20,022 bases of DNA from Cladosporium sp. IMV 00045 (lineage: Eukaryota; Ascomycota; Dothideomycetes; Cladosporiales; Cladosporiaceae). Below the pieces are notes generated by a model, which worked only from the letters and a program-made list of their open reading frames with translations, made no database searches and was not told where the DNA came from. The stretch is from positions 1 through 20,022 of the forward strand of contig MSJI02000571.1 in NCBI GenBank assembly GCA_001931905.2. Reading direction: 5' to 3'. A program made the translations under genes and the position numbers. Of this stretch, positions 18,189 to 20,022 are shown piece after piece; positions within the stretch are counted from its first letter, which is position 1, and every line of letters begins with the position of its first letter.

Positions 18189-18586
18189 GGATCTAGATGG
18201 AGTTCTGCTCCAAAACAATGACTTCTCGTCCTCGAAGCGATTCCTAGATATCATTGGGTGTGATTTTTGAAGCCAAGTACTATCTTCGCGATCATTCGAG
18301 AGCACGAGATTTGCGTGCAGACATGTCTACACGGATGGAGTTTCGCCAGATTCGTTGCTCATATGTACAACGACGAGCTGATGAATCCTTGCGAACGTGG
18401 ACTGTTCTTCATTTAACAAAACAGATTCAAGCAATAGAATTTCAGATACTACCACATTTGATACAAACAAAGGAAGTGCGCTAAGGTAGACTGTACAAGC
18501 ACTCTCCACCCTGCCTACTCCCGCCATCAATCGACCTTTTTTTTTCGCATCTATAACAACATATTCTCCTCTTAAATTAGAGAAAT
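18189..18586. other. convergent 3' intergenic region
   Basis: About 400 bp between the methyltransferase and cytochrome c1 stop codons; it should hold both 3' UTRs. A run of 10 T near 18537, followed by AT-rich sequence, suits cytochrome c1 polyadenylation. The - strand frame that continues through here is only intron and UTR read-through from the cytochrome c1 gene. Confidence 0.5.
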
Positions 18587-19851
18587 TTAACGGCGGGTCT
18601 GGCGGGGGTTCATCTTGCCGGGGTTGGCGGGAGGGTTGTACGAGATGTGTCTGGTCTTGATGGTGGACCACTTGTACCTGTAATTCACTGTCAGCATGCG
18701 GCTCATGGGACATCTCACGCTCGCAATTCCTCAAAACGTACCTCTTCATCCAGACACTGATGGCGAACAGAACGCTGCCAATGGCCATGACCTTCCAGCC
18801 CATGCGCTTGCGCTCGTCCATCTCGGGCTCGGCGCTCCAGTTGAGGAACTCAACAACATCCTTGGCCATCTGGGAGGTGGTGGCGGGGGTGCCGTCCTCG
18901 TACTCGACGAGACCGTCGTAGAGAACACGGGCCATGGCGATACCGGTACCGGGGAAGTACGGGTTGAAGTTCAGACCAGAGGGGACAACGGCGCCCGCAG
19001 GAGGCTCCTCGGGGTAACCAGTGAGAAGAGAGAAGATGTAGTCGCAGCCACCGTGACGGGCCTTGGTGATGAGCGAAAGATCCGGGGGCAGAGCACCGTT
19101 GTTGGCGGCGCGGCCGGCCTCGTCGTTCTTGTAGGGGCTGGGGATGTAGTCGGAAAGCTTGCCGGGGCGCTTCTCGATCTCGCCCTCGTCGTTGGGCTCG
19201 GTGTCGTACTCGTTCTCCTCGGCAAGGGCCTTGGCCTCGTCGACGGTCATCATGGTACCGACGAGCGAGCGCCACGGGATGCGCTGCAGGGAGTGGCAAG
19301 AGGCGCAGACCTCACGGTAGACCTGGAAACCACGGCGGAGAGCGGCGTGGTCGAAGGTCTTGAAGTACTTCTCATGCTCCCACGGGTAGTGAGTGGAGTG
19401 GAGACTGCAGACCGTCGCCGGTTAGTCCATGTTTCCGTGTACTCTGATTGTCCGCTCCTCGGCTCATTGCCTCGCCAATCTCGGTGTTGTGATGACTTAC
19501 CCCTCCTCAGCGGGCGACATGGCGTGAACCGGGCGAGCGAACTGGAAGTAGTAGAAGGCGCAGGAGCCCATGGCGAGGGCAGTCGAGGCGGAAAGGGTGG
19601 CGGTGCTCTTCCAGGAGTTGGCGGCGCCCTCGCTCTGGGTGGAGGCATTGCGCTGTCATTCATCACCCGTCAGCTCTAATATGTAAAGGGACACTTCCGG
19701 CATCGCTCCTTTCTCCATTGGCATCGTCTCGGGTGTCTGGAGAGCTCGGTCGGGGGTGTAGCTGTATTTTACGCACCGTTGCGTTCCTGGTCGCTTGAGT
19801 CCTTGCGGAGCCGAAGGCGCGCGCAGTGCGCAGGCCTGATCTTGCCAACAT
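18587..19851 (-). CDS. CYT1: cytochrome c1, heme protein of respiratory complex III, four exons
   Basis: Complement join of 18587-18677, 18742-19404, 19501-19652 and 19777-19851, 326 aa. Introns are 64, 96 and 124 nt (in coordinate order) with GTACGT, GTAAGT and GTGCGT donors and CAG acceptors. The N-terminus is a bipartite presequence: an Arg-rich amphipathic part (MLARSGLRTARAFGSARTQ) then a hydrophobic sorting stretch at about 46-62. Mature features are LHSTHYPWEHEKYFKTFDHA, heme-binding CASCH (C109, C112, H113), PPDLSLITKARHGGCDYIFS, the axial Met in PGTGIAMAR (M233), and a C-terminal inner-membrane anchor at about 279-295 followed by RYKWSTIKTRHISYNPPA. In complex III it takes electrons from the Rieske protein and passes them to cytochrome c in the intermembrane space. 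The length is normal for the family. This is the most secure identification in the window. Confidence 0.97.
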
Positions 19852-20022
19852 GTTGCAAGAAGCGAGTCTCAGCGCTTGAGACTGCTGGTTGGGGGGATGA
19901 CGGGGTGGGGAATGAGGGTGAGTGAGGTGGTGGTGTCGTCGTCGTCGGAGGCGCTCGACCGTGTTGGCAACAAGCAGCAGCAAAAGGATGGACCCGGGCT
20001 GGCTTCGCCTGGTCAGCTCTGT
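19852..20022 (-). other. upstream region of cytochrome c1 (partial)
   Basis: On the - strand this holds the leader of the cytochrome c1 gene, which is CA/CCT-rich (CCTCATTCCCCACCCCGTCA) with short CGA and CAC repeats near 19925-19955. The window ends before the full promoter. No motif was identified with confidence. Confidence 0.45.

Noticed and set aside
18327..18586. C-terminal extension of cytochrome c1 after VWMKR
   Set aside because: It is read-through of a 64-nt intron and the 3' UTR; the spliced frame gives the family-typical ending instead.
18696..19679. 327-codon open frame on + antisense to cytochrome c1
   Set aside because: It mirrors the strong third-position bias of the real gene and crosses its introns; composition is Gly/Val/Leu-rich with no domain.

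Overview
The window looks like a gene-dense stretch of a filamentous ascomycete (Pezizomycotina) nuclear genome, probably a dothideomycete. The evidence is short spliceosomal introns (52 to 124 nt) with GT..AG ends and CTAAC or CTGAC branch points, mitochondrial-targeted housekeeping proteins, and F-box-like proteins of the LPAEVRNAIY type that are abundant in that class. The class is an inference; the fungal origin is firm.

Layout, left to right: a TBC-domain (Rab-GAP-like) protein on + (144-2765); a long non-coding stretch with a pyrimidine-rich, T-tract region; a small Ser/Thr-rich single-pass membrane protein on - (4435-4722); an intergenic block (about 5029-5628) holding six 42-bp interrupted palindromes; a C2H2 zinc finger/ankyrin protein on + (5984-7654); an F-box-like protein on - with a C-terminal hydrophobic segment (8033-8740); a two-exon flavin-dependent monooxygenase on + (9387-11034); the mitochondrial small-subunit ribosomal protein mS29/Rsm23 on - (11136-12669, two exons); a second, two-exon F-box-like protein on - (13060-14034); about 1.9 kb with no gene I can support; a GNAT acetyltransferase on - (15896-16591); a two-exon SAM-dependent methyltransferase on + (17283-18188); and cytochrome c1 on - (four exons, 18587-19851). 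The last 171 bases are its upstream region.

The genes do not form an obvious cluster or pathway. Two serve mitochondria: Rsm23 in mitochondrial translation and cytochrome c1 in respiratory complex III. The others look like dispersed single genes. Several depend on splice models worked out here: the methyltransferase is cut short by an in-frame stop unless a 60-nt intron is removed, and cytochrome c1 needs three introns removed.

The most unusual item is the array at 5029-5628. Six elements have exactly the same length (42 bp) and the same 8-7-12-7-8 plan: arms close to GACCACCA and TGGTGGTC around a CC/GG core, with diverged sequence between elements. It lies between two divergently transcribed genes, one of which encodes a zinc finger protein. 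I do not recognise it as any known element.
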